A DNA stretch of 64,000 nucleotides from CAWBOV01 sp963790525 (GCA_963790525.1 CAWBOV010000006.1:806001-870000); one strand, 5' to 3'; numbered from the stretch's first letter, positions 6,792 to 15,626 are shown. The notes: generated by a model from the sequence alone, not told the origin. Translations and numbers: made by a program.

Positions 6792-8675
6792 TCATCCGAG
6801 GCCTCCGGATTCGATGACGCCGGTGACGTCGGTCCGCTCCAGCCCGAGGCTGGGGAGATCGATCGATCCCTGCTCGATCAGATCGTGCATCTGGTCGGCC
6901 GGAACGGGGCGCCCGAACAGGTAGCCCTGCGCCCGGAAGCAACCGAGCCCCCGCAACGTCCGCGCTGCCAGCGGCGTCTGCACCCCTTCGGCGACGAGTT
7001 CGAGCCCGAACGCCTCCGCCAGCCCGACGATGGATTCCACGATCGCGAGGTCGTCGGCGCTCGATCCGAGATCGGTGACGAACCCGCGGTCGATCTTGAG
7101 CGCGTCGACGGGCAGCGCCTTGAGCTGGGCGAAGGAGCTGTACCCGGTACCGAAGTCGTCGATCGCGACCTGCACGCCGATCGACTTCAGCCCGCGGAGG
7201 GTGACGAGCGCCCGGTCGATGTCGCGGACGAAGACGTGCTCGGTGATCTCCAGGCAGACCTCCCCGCCGGGGATGCCCTCGTTGTGCAGCACCTCGGCGA
7301 CGCGGTCGACGAAGTCGACGCTGATGAGTTCGGCCGGTGAGACGTTGACCCGCAGGAACACCCGGCGGTCGGGCATCTCGGCCCGCCACTCCGCCAGCTG
7401 GCGGCACGCGGCGGCCAGTACCCATCGGCCGAGATCGCCGGCCAGGTTCGTGGCCTCTGCGATACCGATGAACGAGTCGGGGTGCAGCAACCCTCGCGTC
7501 GGGTGACGCCAGCGCACCAGGGCCTCGGCGCCGAGGATGGCGCCGGAGCGCAGGTCGATCTCCGGCTGGTAGTGCAGGACGAGCGAACCGTCGCCGATGG
7601 CGGCGCGCAGGTGGAGCTCGATGTCGGCGCGGACCTCGTTCTGGGTGCGCATCTCGTCGGTGAACAGCACGATCTCGTTGCCGCCGTTGGCCTTGGCTGC
7701 GAGTGCCGCCTGGTCGGCGAACAGCAGGATCTGCGCGACCGTGGTGTCGTGTGGGCTGGCCACCGCGACCCCGATGCTCACGCTGCGACTCACCGACTGG
7801 CCACCGATGTTCACCGACTCGTTGGCCAGCTCCAGCATCCGCTCGGCGGCGACCATGGCGTCGAAGGTGTCGGCGGGCGCGTGCAGCGCCACGACGAACT
7901 CGTCCCCGCCCAGGCGCGCGACCAGGTCCCCGGACCGCACCCCGCCGCGCAGGCGGTTGGCCAGGAAGCGGAGGAACTCGTCTCCCGCGGCGTGGCCGAG
8001 GAAGTCGTTCATCGCCTTGAGACGGTCCAGGTCCAGGAACAGCAGCGCCACCGGGCCGGGTTGGTCCGGGGCCATCCACTCGGTCAGCTGCTCCATCAGG
8101 CCGCGCCGGTTCGGCAGCCCCGTCAGGTCGTCGTGGTAGGCGTGGAACCGCAGCCGCTCCTCGGCCTCGACCCGCGACTGGACCTGTGCCAGCAGGGACG
8201 CGATGGCCGTCAGGGCGTTGATCTCCGCCTCGAAGTACTCGCGGTCGCCGAACTTGACGAATCCGAGCACCCCGGCGGTGACCTCGCCGCGTAGCAGCGG
8301 GAACATCGCCAGCGAGACCTGCGGGATGCCGCTGGCCTCCTCGATCCGGGCCTGGTAGTCGTCCCCGGACGTGTCCGGCCGCGCGACGTAGGGCTCACGC
8401 ATGTGCTCGATCTGCCCGAAGACCGGGTCGCTGTCGAAGGGCACGACGCCGATCGGATCCGGGTCGGGAACGTTCTCCCGAACGGGCCACTCCGAGGTCA
8501 GAATGCTCACGCGGGCGGTGTGATCGCTCGTGCGCAGGAAACTGGTGTCCACGCCGAGGAACTCGACGAGTTCGCGGAGGATGCTGTGCGACTCGGCGGG
8601 CAGTGTCGAGGCATCCACCGACATGAGCCGCGCGGCCACCCGGGTGACCAGGCTCTCCAGGCTACGTTCCGGCAT
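6792..8675 (-). CDS. GAF-GGDEF-EAL cyclic-di-GMP synthase/phosphodiesterase
   Basis: A 627-residue protein that can both make and break cyclic-di-GMP. The N-terminal GAF sensor covers about residues 20-165. The GGDEF domain starts at FHAYHDDLTGLPNRRGLMEQ and has an intact active site, RLGGDEFVVAL. The EAL domain has GAEALVRWRHP, ITEHVF, DDFGTGYSSFAQLK, KIDRGF and AEGVQT, so metal and catalytic residues look intact. The architecture equals M. tuberculosis Rv1354c. The ATG at 8675 has GAAGGA upstream and overlaps the preceding gene by 14 nt; 8717 is an alternative start. It is last of a three-gene unit, so its output may be tied to the two genes upstream. Confidence 0.95.
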   Translation of the reverse strand: MPERSLESLVTRVAARLMSVDASTLPAESHSILRELVEFLGVDTSFLRTSDHTARVSILTSEWPVRENVPDPDPIGVVPFDSDPVFGQIEHMREPYVARPDTSGDDYQARIEEASGIPQVSLAMFPLLRGEVTAGVLGFVKFGDREYFEAEINALTAIASLLAQVQSRVEAEERLRFHAYHDDLTGLPNRRGLMEQLTEWMAPDQPGPVALLFLDLDRLKAMNDFLGHAAGDEFLRFLANRLRGGVRSGDLVARLGGDEFVVALHAPADTFDAMVAAERMLELANESVNIGGQSVSRSVSIGVAVASPHDTTVAQILLFADQAALAAKANGGNEIVLFTDEMRTQNEVRADIELHLRAAIGDGSLVLHYQPEIDLRSGAILGAEALVRWRHPTRGLLHPDSFIGIAEATNLAGDLGRWVLAAACRQLAEWRAEMPDRRVFLRVNVSPAELISVDFVDRVAEVLHNEGIPGGEVCLEITEHVFVRDIDRALVTLRGLKSIGVQVAIDDFGTGYSSFAQLKALPVDALKIDRGFVTDLGSSADDLAIVESIVGLAEAFGLELVAEGVQTPLAARTLRGLGCFRAQGYLFGRPVPADQMHDLIEQGSIDLPSLGLERTDVTGVIESGGLG

Positions 8676-10848
8676 CCGGTTCCTTCCCTCGTCCCGCTGT
8701 GAGGGCGGATTGGACAAGTGAAAGATCAGGATGCCAGATGGCGTCCAGCGCGAGGCGCCGGCTCCGGGCCGTCGGCGGTGGGGCGTGGCTCAGTCGCAGA
8801 ACGAGCACCATCGACTCCCCCGCCTCTGCGCCGATCAGCGCGCGGAAGTCGGCTCGCATCCGGCTGAGGTCGCCCGCGAAGGCCGGCGACATCGCCTGCA
8901 GCTCGGTGTCCTCCAGCGCGAACAGGAACACCGGCGACACCGGCTGGACCGCGAGGCCCAGTCCCTCGGCGGCGATCCACGTCCGCTCCAGCGCCTGGCC
9001 GCCACGCACGAAGTCGGCAGGACGATCCCCCGCAACGGTGATCACGGCCAGCGCGGAGCTGCTCTCGACCCGTTCCCGGGTGGAGTCACCCAGGGCGTGG
9101 CCGCCGCCCCACCGGGCCAGCAGCCCCATCACGTCCGCGCGCCGGGCGACGTCGAGCTTGGCGAGGTCGTCCGGTTCCAGTTCGAGCGTGCGCACGTCCA
9201 GGCCGAGGTCGAGGCGGTCGCGGCCGGGCCAGACGAGCTCGGACATCATCTGCTGGTGCAGCATCGGCGTCAGGTAGCGAGCCTGGTCGGACCGAGCGAG
9301 CAGCTCGCCACCGGCCGTGACATAGCGCGGATCGGTGACCAGCCGGAGGCCCCCGCCCTCAGCCGCGGCTGCCCCGGCCAGGACCGCGGCCATCTCGGCG
9401 GTGACGGGTGCCGGAGTGCCCGGATGCCGGTTGGAGATCCGGCGCAGCATCGCGGGGTACAACGCGGCCAGCTCCGGGTCCGCGTCGGTGCCCCAGCGCA
9501 GTTCCGCCAGCACGGTGGAGTCGGGGCCGTCGGGCTGGATGGCGACGGGTCCGCCGACCCCGTGGGCGGCGGCCGCGACCCGGGCGTTGAACAGCCCGGC
9601 GCCGATGCCCACGTAGCTGCCGCGGAAGGCCACGTCCATGGCAGAGGTGCGCGTGGCCTCCAGGTGGATGGCCAGGCGGTGCTCGTCGGTCGTCACCGAC
9701 CAGGGCTGGACGTTGCCCCCGGACGGCGCCAGGGCGACCGCCTTGACGACGGCCTCCTCGGGCGACTGCGACGGCGTCACGATCTCACCGAACGGGTCCT
9801 CGGGCGCCGGCAGCGGCGCACCACCGTCGGTAGGCGGCAGTTCCAGCTGGTCCAAGCGGGTCTCGAGGTCGACACGGACCCGGCCGGAGGCCAGCGGCTC
9901 TCCCCGGCCGAACCGGCGGACCGCCGCAGACACCGTGGCGCCGCCGAGGATCACGTCGCTGCCCAGTTGGGGCCAGGTCGTCAGGGTTTCGTCGACCTCG
10001 ACGAGCGACGCAGCCATCCGCGCGGAGAGCCCCGTCGCGTCGATGATGCGCATGACGTGCGGGACCTTGTCCGAGGTGGACAGCCCCTGCAGGCTCGCCG
10101 GGTCGACGTCGCCCAGCAGACCGTGGAACAGCGGAAGGTCGGCGTCGAGGTCGAAGCGCTCGACGTCGAACAGCCCACGATCGCTCGTCTCCATCAACAC
10201 GGGGATGCGGCGGCGACGGGCCTGCTCGCGCACCATCACCTTGATGTCGAGCGAGTCGCACTCCTCGATGACGACGCCGAGGCCCTCGAAGAACTCCTCG
10301 GCGTTGTCCTCGAGCAGGCCCTTCGGGAACACGGTCACCCGGAGGTACGGGTCCAGCTCCGCGATGCGCCGCGCGGCGACGACCGCCTTGTTCACGGACA
10401 GGTCGAAGACCGACCCGGGGATGCGGTTGAGGTTGGACAGCTCGATCTCGTCGAAGTCGGCGAGGCGCAGCTCCCCGCACAGGCCCTCGAGGGCCAGGGT
10501 GTGGGCGATGGCGTGCCCGACGCTCAGCCCGACGACACCGATCGCCAGGGCGGCGAAGCCGTCCTGCTCGTCACGGGTGATCTTGTTGCGGTTGCGGTCC
10601 AGGCGAAGGATCCGGAAGCCCGTCGGTCCGAGGAGGGAGACGACGGCGCGACGCCAGGGGTAGTAGACCCACCGTCCCGGCTCGGTCAGGATCTCCGCGG
10701 GCAGCGGGGGGCGGATGCGGTCGAGTTCGGCACGCTGCCCGGCGAGCGCATCGATCTCCTCGATCGTCGGGTCGTCACGCAGCTGGGCGAGGAAGGTCCG
10801 GTCTGCCTCGACACGATCGTCGAGGACGCGGATCTCGGCCCCACTCAT
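8662..10848 (-). CDS. Rv1355c-family fusion: E1-like (ThiF/MoeB) domain plus nitroreductase-like domain
   Basis: A 728-residue fusion. Residues about 85-330 are an E1/ThiF-type adenylation domain, with GVVGLSVGHAIAHTLALEG, ADFDEIELSNLNRIPGSVFD and an Arg/Lys pair downstream (CDSLDIKVMVREQARRR). The C-terminal half is a nitroreductase-like flavin fold with LAPSGGNVQPWSV, RISNRHPGT and a late SPVFLFALEDTE strand. Rv1355c (annotated MoeY) has the same build and also neighbours a GAF-GGDEF-EAL gene. The pair of activities suggests adenylation of an acid followed by flavin redox chemistry, as in some heterocycle-forming systems; this is inference. The upstream GNAT-like gene ends inside its start codon (4-nt overlap), so translation is coupled. 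Confidence 0.88.
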   Translation of the reverse strand: MSGAEIRVLDDRVEADRTFLAQLRDDPTIEEIDALAGQRAELDRIRPPLPAEILTEPGRWVYYPWRRAVVSLLGPTGFRILRLDRNRNKITRDEQDGFAALAIGVVGLSVGHAIAHTLALEGLCGELRLADFDEIELSNLNRIPGSVFDLSVNKAVVAARRIAELDPYLRVTVFPKGLLEDNAEEFFEGLGVVIEECDSLDIKVMVREQARRRRIPVLMETSDRGLFDVERFDLDADLPLFHGLLGDVDPASLQGLSTSDKVPHVMRIIDATGLSARMAASLVEVDETLTTWPQLGSDVILGGATVSAAVRRFGRGEPLASGRVRVDLETRLDQLELPPTDGGAPLPAPEDPFGEIVTPSQSPEEAVVKAVALAPSGGNVQPWSVTTDEHRLAIHLEATRTSAMDVAFRGSYVGIGAGLFNARVAAAAHGVGGPVAIQPDGPDSTVLAELRWGTDADPELAALYPAMLRRISNRHPGTPAPVTAEMAAVLAGAAAAEGGGLRLVTDPRYVTAGGELLARSDQARYLTPMLHQQMMSELVWPGRDRLDLGLDVRTLELEPDDLAKLDVARRADVMGLLARWGGGHALGDSTRERVESSSALAVITVAGDRPADFVRGGQALERTWIAAEGLGLAVQPVSPVFLFALEDTELQAMSPAFAGDLSRMRADFRALIGAEAGESMVLVLRLSHAPPPTARSRRLALDAIWHPDLSLVQSALTAGRGKEPDAGT

Positions 10849-11966
10849 GCCGTGTGGCTACCCACGAGCCGGTCGGGGCGCCCGCCTGTGTCGGGCGCAC
10901 GCCCGTCGGCGAGCCGAAGGTGGGGCGCTGCCGGCACGGGCGTTCCGGGCGCACCGCGTCGTCGCAGGTCTGGTCGGATGCCGGCGCGCGGACCGGCTGC
11001 CGATCGCATCGGTGCCTGCTCGCGTCTTCCCGTCTCGCGCAGCGGGCTGGGCCGCGTCACCGCCTCGCGCAGCGGGCTGCGTCGCGACGGGCCGGTGCCG
11101 GTGCCGGTACCCCGCACCGCGCTCGGCGTGCGTGTAGCCGGCGCGGCCAGCACGCTCGGGGTGCGCGCCGTCAGCAGCTCGTGCGCGCCGGCGCCGCGGG
11201 AACCGCGCAGGATCACACGCGGAGCGGCGGTCGGCACGGCGTCCGCGGAGTCGGCGGTGGCGGGCTCCTCGCGGTTGACCCGCAGCTGCTCGGCCTCGTC
11301 CATCAACGCGATCAGCTGGTCGGCGGCGGCGAGGTCGGCCACGGTGTGCCGGTCCCAGCACATCATCGAGGTCAGGTAGCGCTCGTCGGGGTAGGCGACC
11401 TGGGGCACCTCGGTGACCCATTGGCCGCCGGAGGTGAGCCAGCGGGTCATCGCGTGCGAGGCGGCCGAGCACACGGAGAAGCGGACTCCCACGAGAGCAG
11501 GGGCATGAGCGAAGAATCGGGCGATAGCACGCGCAAGTTCCTTTTTATCCGAACTCGACTCAGCCACCCATCCGGCCTTCAATTCGACGACGCCCTCTGG
11601 AATTCGCTCCTCGAGATAAGCGCGGAGCCTGTCCTGGCCCTCCTGGGGCCCCATTCCCCATTCAACTGTCAAATGTGAATCTTCTGGCCGCTCGAGAATC
11701 TTTTGAACCCGGATTCCTCCGACGACGACACCGTCGGCGTCCTGCGCGACCACGAAGATCGACGTCGTATCGCCCGTAACCGTGGTGTCGTACTCCAGCG
11801 CGGCCTCGGCGCCGAACTTCCGATAGGTGTCCAGAGCGCCCGCCATATAGGCGGCCCACAGTTCCGGATCACGATCAGGGGTCGTGACCGTCATCGTGCA
11901 GGCTGAATTGCTGACCCGATACCGCGTCGTCGCAAAAGCAGCGCGGGTGGTCACAGCCAACGTCAT
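10845..11966 (-). CDS. GNAT/autoinducer-synthase-like acyltransferase with low-complexity tail
   Basis: A 373-residue protein. The first about 240 residues look like a GNAT/N-acyl-amino-acid-synthase fold: a first strand (ATTRYRVSNSAC), helix MAGALDTYRKFG, strands around IFVVAQDADGVVVGGIRVQK and VVELKAGWVAE, and a late strand HAMTRWLTSGGQWV. The last about 110 residues are an Arg/Pro/Ala/Ser-rich tail with repeated PLRE blocks, probably disordered. The ATG at 11966 has GGAG 6 nt upstream; 11894 is an alternative. It is first of the operon with the E1/nitroreductase fusion (ATGA overlap) and the c-di-GMP enzyme. The 5' part is less GC-rich than its neighbours. Function is not established. Confidence 0.65.
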   Translation of the reverse strand: MTLAVTTRAAFATTRYRVSNSACTMTVTTPDRDPELWAAYMAGALDTYRKFGAEAALEYDTTVTGDTTSIFVVAQDADGVVVGGIRVQKILERPEDSHLTVEWGMGPQEGQDRLRAYLEERIPEGVVELKAGWVAESSSDKKELARAIARFFAHAPALVGVRFSVCSAASHAMTRWLTSGGQWVTEVPQVAYPDERYLTSMMCWDRHTVADLAAADQLIALMDEAEQLRVNREEPATADSADAVPTAAPRVILRGSRGAGAHELLTARTPSVLAAPATRTPSAVRGTGTGTGPSRRSPLREAVTRPSPLRETGRREQAPMRSAAGPRAGIRPDLRRRGAPGTPVPAAPHLRLADGRAPDTGGRPDRLVGSHTA

Positions 11967-12318
11967 GAAAACTCCGAATCAGAGAGCGAACTTCGTGGAA
12001 ACTCACCGGCGGGTCAGCCGTCCGCGACAACGCCGACCCAAGCCCCCGAATCCATCATTCGCGCGTGGTCAAAGTCTACGGTCTGGATCATCATTTTCAT
12101 GCATACGACAGGCGAGGAAAAAACCGGGAGCATCGCGCGATCCCTCGACGCGCGATGCCCCCGGCTGACACCAGTCAACCGGACTTGGCTGCCGAACGCG
12201 ACTGTCTCTTTGGCACCAATTTCATCATCAGGCTCGAAATTCCACATACTGCCGTCGTCAATCGATGTACAGGACGCCTTCTGAGCGCCCGATTTCCTCC
12301 TTATCGCCGTCTTCGGCG
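11967..12318. other. Less GC-rich intergenic region with a terminator
   Basis: A 352-nt region whose base composition is clearly more AT-rich than the rest of the window. It holds the minus-strand terminator at 12118-12164 and, closer to 11966, the presumed promoter of the GNAT-like operon, for which no convincing boxes were found. A 106-codon minus-strand open frame (12014-12334) crosses the terminator and is not accepted as a gene. Confidence 0.5.
12118..12164 (-). terminator. Strong intrinsic terminator after the riboflavin cluster
   Basis: On the minus strand CCGGGGGCATCGCGCG pairs with CGCGCGATGCTCCCGG (one mismatch), immediately followed by six T residues (A-run 12118-12123 on the plus strand). 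It should end the long minus-strand transcript running through the riboflavin genes and the MobA-like gene and insulate the GNAT-like operon. Confidence 0.85.
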
Positions 12319-12924
12319 TCAGCTTCGACCCCACGATCGGAGTTCGTCAAGGGTGTCCAGGTCGGTGGGGTCGCCGAAACCGTCGCATTCGACCTCCCGG
12401 ACGAGCTCCGGATGAGCCCGGGCGAACGCCCGCGCCCCGCTGTCGCCCTCAGCCGCCTGCGCGACCGCGCCCCAGAGCGGGCGGTCGATCCGCACCGGAT
12501 GAGCGCGCCGGCCGTGGAATGTGGCGAAAATCACACCCGGTGAGTCTCCCGGGGGCGTCCCTGTCAGCCGCTGGACACACTCCGGAGTGAGGCCGGGCTG
12601 GTCGACGAGCAGCACGACGACGCTGGAGCACGTTCCGCCTGCTGCGGCCTCGAGCGCCAGCCGGAGCGAGGAACCCATGCCGCGGTCGGGATCGGGATTC
12701 ACGACGCAGGTCGCTCCAGGCACCTCGACGCCGGCGCGGACCACGGCCAGCACCTGCGAGCAGCCTCCGTCCCGGAGGGTCCGCACGGCTCGGTCGACGA
12801 GCCGGCTCCCGCCCACGGTCACGACGGCCTTGGGGCCACCGGCCCTGGACCCGGCGCCCGCGGCGAGGACGACGCCGCAGGTGTCCTGAGCTCCCTGCAC
12901 GGGCAGTTCGGTCGGCGCGGTCAT
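12319..12924 (-). CDS. MobA-like nucleotidyltransferase
   Basis: A 201-residue Rossmann-type NTP transferase. Signature LAAGAGSRAGGPKAV near the N-terminus is the nucleotide-binding loop of MobA/MocA/IspD-like enzymes, and LLVDQPGLTP carries the metal-binding Asp. The family moves CMP or GMP onto molybdopterin or activates sugars and alcohols; the closest match is the molybdenum-cofactor cytidylyl/guanylyltransferase-like group. No other molybdenum gene is adjacent, so the substrate is uncertain. It follows ribH by 22 nt and ends at the strong terminator. Confidence 0.8.
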   Translation of the reverse strand: MTAPTELPVQGAQDTCGVVLAAGAGSRAGGPKAVVTVGGSRLVDRAVRTLRDGGCSQVLAVVRAGVEVPGATCVVNPDPDRGMGSSLRLALEAAAGGTCSSVVVLLVDQPGLTPECVQRLTGTPPGDSPGVIFATFHGRRAHPVRIDRPLWGAVAQAAEGDSGARAFARAHPELVREVECDGFGDPTDLDTLDELRSWGRS

Positions 12925-12946
12925 CGCGGCGGTCCCGACCGGCGAG

Positions 12947-13420
12947 TCAGTAGCGCCGCAGGACGACCGCGGTCGCCAGCGCCGCGGCGGTGGCCTCGTA
13001 GCCCTTGTCCTCCGAGGAGCCGGTGAGCCCAGCCCGGTCGAGCGCCTGCTGATCGGTGTCGCAGGTGAGCACCCCGAACCCGACGGGCACTCCCGTGTCG
13101 ACGCTGACCTGGGTCAGCCCGCTCGTGGCCGCGTCGCAGACGTACTCGAAGTGGGGCGTGCCGCCGCGGATCACGACGCCCAGGGCGACGACGGCATCGA
13201 ATCCGGCACGCGCCAGCCGGGCCGCCGCCACTGGCAACTCGAACGTACCGGGCACGCGGATGATGCTCACGTCGGTGACCTCGGAGTCGGCCAGAGCGCG
13301 GTGCGCGCCGTCCAGCAGGCCGGCCATGACCGTCTCGTGCCAGCTCGCCGCGACCACCGCGACCCGCAGGGTGGCCGCGTCCGTCACCGGACCAGCCTTC
13401 GGTGCGCCTTCGCCGCTCAT
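12947..13420 (-). CDS. ribH: 6,7-dimethyl-8-ribityllumazine synthase
   Basis: Penultimate riboflavin step: condenses 5-amino-6-ribitylamino-uracil with 3,4-dihydroxy-2-butanone 4-phosphate. The 157 residues show the family blocks VVAASWHETVMAGLLDGA, IRVPGTFELPVAAARLA, ALGVVIRGGTPHFEYVC (with the catalytic His) and GVLTCDTDQQALDRAG. It forms icosahedral or pentameric shells in relatives. Gene order ribE-ribBA-ribH on the minus strand. Confidence 0.97.
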   Translation of the reverse strand: MSGEGAPKAGPVTDAATLRVAVVAASWHETVMAGLLDGAHRALADSEVTDVSIIRVPGTFELPVAAARLARAGFDAVVALGVVIRGGTPHFEYVCDAATSGLTQVSVDTGVPVGFGVLTCDTDQQALDRAGLTGSSEDKGYEATAAALATAVVLRRY

Positions 13421-13430
13421 CGTCTGCCCT

Positions 13431-14684
13431 TCACCGTGCGGTCGTCACGGATGCGGTGTCGGCCGCGCGGCCGAGATCGAGGGTGTGCCCCATGCGGTCT
13501 CGTTTGGTCTGCAGGTACCGCAGGTTCTCCGGGTTGGCGGCGATCTGGACGGGGACCTGGCTGAGCACGCGCAGGCCGTACCGCTCGAGCCCGATCCGCT
13601 TGGCCGGATTGTTCGACATCAGGCGCAGCGAGCGCACGCCGAGGTCCAGCAGGATCTGAGCGCCCACGCCGTAGTCACGCGAGTCGGCGGGCAGGCCCAG
13701 CGCCAGGTTGGCGTCCACGGTGTCGGCACCGTCGTCCTGGAGCTGGTAGGCCTGGAGCTTCTGCAGCAGACCGATGCCGCGGCCCTCGTGGCCCCGCAGG
13801 TACACCACGATCCCCCGGCCCTCCCGTGCCACCGCGGCGAGGGCGGCGTCGAGTTGGGGGCCGCAGTCGCAGCGCAACGACCCGAAGACGTCGCCGGTCA
13901 GGCACTCGGAGTGCACCCGCACCAGCAGATCCGCCCCGTCACCGATCGAATCGACGTCACCGAAGACGAGGGCCACGTGCTCGCGGCCGTCGTCGGCACC
14001 GGCGTAGCCGACAGCGGTGAACGTGCCGTCGGCCAGCGGGATCCGCGCCTGAGCCACCCGGGTGACCAGCGGCTCGCGCTCACGGCGGTAGGCGATCAGG
14101 TCCGCGATCGAGATCAACGCCAGCCCGTGCGCGTCGGCGAACCGGCGCAGCTCGTCGACCCGCGCCATCTCCAGCGGGTTGTCCTCGCTGACGATCTCGC
14201 AGAGCACGGCGGCCGAACGCAGGCCGGCCAGCCGGGCCAGGTCGACGGCAGCCTCGGTGTGACCGGCCCGCTGCAGCACCCCCCCGCTGCGCGCGCGCAG
14301 CGGCACGACGTGGCCGGGGCGGGTGAGGTCGACAGGATCGGTCGCGGGGTCGGCGAGCAGACGGATCGTGTGTGCCCGATCGTGGGCGGAGATGCCCGTC
14401 GTGACGCCGTCGCGCGCGTCCACGGTCACCGTGTAGGCGGTGCCCCGACGGTCCTGGTTCGTGTGGTGCATCGGCGGCAGGTCGAGGCGGTCGGCATCCC
14501 CGTCGGTGATCGGGACGCAGATGTAGCCCGAGCTGTACCGGACCATGAACGCCACGAGTTCGGGGGTCGCCAGCTCTGCCGCGAAGATGAGGTCGCCCTC
14601 GTTCTCGCGGTTCTCGTCGTCGACGACCACCACGGCCCTGCCGGCGGCGATGTCGGCGATCGCGCGTTCCACGGAGTCGAACAT
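13431..14684 (-). CDS. ribBA: Bifunctional DHBP synthase / GTP cyclohydrolase II
   Basis: Makes both riboflavin precursors. N-terminal half (to about residue 205) is 3,4-dihydroxy-2-butanone 4-phosphate synthase with DDENRENEGDLIFAAE. The C-terminal half is GTP cyclohydrolase II with zinc Cys in HSECLTGDVFGSLRCDCG, and with LRGHEGRGIGLLQKLQAYQL and NNPAKR. The 417-residue length is normal for the fusion. The start lies 3 nt after the ribE stop, so it is tightly coupled. Confidence 0.96.
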   Translation of the reverse strand: MFDSVERAIADIAAGRAVVVVDDENRENEGDLIFAAELATPELVAFMVRYSSGYICVPITDGDADRLDLPPMHHTNQDRRGTAYTVTVDARDGVTTGISAHDRAHTIRLLADPATDPVDLTRPGHVVPLRARSGGVLQRAGHTEAAVDLARLAGLRSAAVLCEIVSEDNPLEMARVDELRRFADAHGLALISIADLIAYRREREPLVTRVAQARIPLADGTFTAVGYAGADDGREHVALVFGDVDSIGDGADLLVRVHSECLTGDVFGSLRCDCGPQLDAALAAVAREGRGIVVYLRGHEGRGIGLLQKLQAYQLQDDGADTVDANLALGLPADSRDYGVGAQILLDLGVRSLRLMSNNPAKRIGLERYGLRVLSQVPVQIAANPENLRYLQTKRDRMGHTLDLGRAADTASVTTAR

Positions 14685-14687
14685 CGC

Positions 14688-15362
14688 TCAGCCCACCGAT
14701 CCGGCGCGGTCGGCGGTGTGCGCGGCGAGCAGGCGTTCGGTGTACTTGGCCAGCACGTCGACCTCGATGTTCACCAGCGCGCCCACGGGGGTTGCTCCGA
14801 GGGTGGTCGCCCGCAGGGTCTCCGGGATCAGCCCGACCTCGAACCAGTCCGACCCGGCCTCGGTACCGATGGCGCTCACGGTCAGCGAGACCCCGTCGAC
14901 GGCGATCGAACCCTTCTCCGCGACGTAGCGGGCCAGGTCGGAGGGAAGGGCGAACCGGAGTGATTGCCAGGCCTGCCCGGGTGTGCGCGACAGGAGCGTC
15001 GCGGTCCCGTCGACATGTCCCTGCACGATGTGGCCGTCGAGCCGACCGTCGGCGCGGACCGCACGCTCCAGGTTGACGGGGTCGCCGGGACGGAGGGCGC
15101 CGACGCTGGTCCGCGCGAGCGTCTCCCCCATGACGTCGAAGTCGAGGAGCCGGTCCGCGGGAGCGTCGGTCGCCGTGTCGGCGACGACGGTCAGGCACAC
15201 ACCGTTCACTGCGATGGACCCACCGTGCGGCACGCCGTCGGCGGCCCGGGCGCTGCGCACGCGCAGCACCGCACTCGCACCCGCGGGGGCGTCTCCGGTG
15301 GCGTCGGCGGCGGGCAGCACCGCCACGACCTCGCCCAGCTCTTCCACGATCCCGGTGAACAT
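14688..15362 (-). CDS. ribE: Riboflavin synthase alpha chain
   Basis: Final riboflavin step: dismutation of two lumazines. The 224 residues contain two lumazine-binding repeats, the first starting MFTGIVEELGEVVAVL with NGVCLTV, the second around HIVQGHVDG with VDGVSLTVSAIG. The ATG at 15362 has GAGGT 7 nt upstream. It is first gene after the FMN riboswitch, which should control ribE, ribBA and ribH together. Confidence 0.95.
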   Translation of the reverse strand: MFTGIVEELGEVVAVLPAADATGDAPAGASAVLRVRSARAADGVPHGGSIAVNGVCLTVVADTATDAPADRLLDFDVMGETLARTSVGALRPGDPVNLERAVRADGRLDGHIVQGHVDGTATLLSRTPGQAWQSLRFALPSDLARYVAEKGSIAVDGVSLTVSAIGTEAGSDWFEVGLIPETLRATTLGATPVGALVNIEVDVLAKYTERLLAAHTADRAGSVG

Positions 15363-15506
15363 TCGGTCGACCTCGCTGTTTCCCATAGTCGGACAGGGCT
15401 TCGCGAGATCAGAGGCGACGGGGGTGGCCGGGCCGACAATCAGCCCGAGCGACGGTGGCAACGGCCGCGCCGGCTGGGAAGCCGACTCGGCACAAGCCTC
15501 CGCGCG

Positions 15507-15626
15507 CTGCCTCCCATCCGGACTTTCACCGTCGGTCCTGGAATTTCACCAGGTCAACCGTCCGCTGGCTGCGGACGGGTCGCGGACTGTAACCGCCGGT
15601 TCGGAATTACACCGACCCCGGAGCAC
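15507..15626 (-). promoter_or_regulatory. FMN riboswitch (RFN element) upstream of ribE
   Basis: On the minus strand the conserved FMN-aptamer blocks appear in order: GGGGTCGGTGTAATTCC, ACCGGCGGTTACAGTC, CGGTTGACCTGGTGAAATTC and GACGGTGAAAGTCCGGATGG, the last ending near 15511. The element lies in the 319-nt gap between ribD and ribE, so the aptamer precedes ribE-ribBA-ribH while ribD is upstream and outside its control. No clear U-run terminator follows, so control may be translational or Rho-dependent. Confidence 0.93.

Noticed and set aside
8731..11379. A very long open frame on the plus strand opposite the E1-fusion and GNAT genes
   Set aside because: Its composition is Arg/Gly/Ala noise typical of antisense frames in GC-rich DNA; the minus-strand proteins have clear domains.
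12014..12334. A 106-codon minus-strand open frame
   Set aside because: A strong intrinsic terminator lies inside it and the protein shows no domain.
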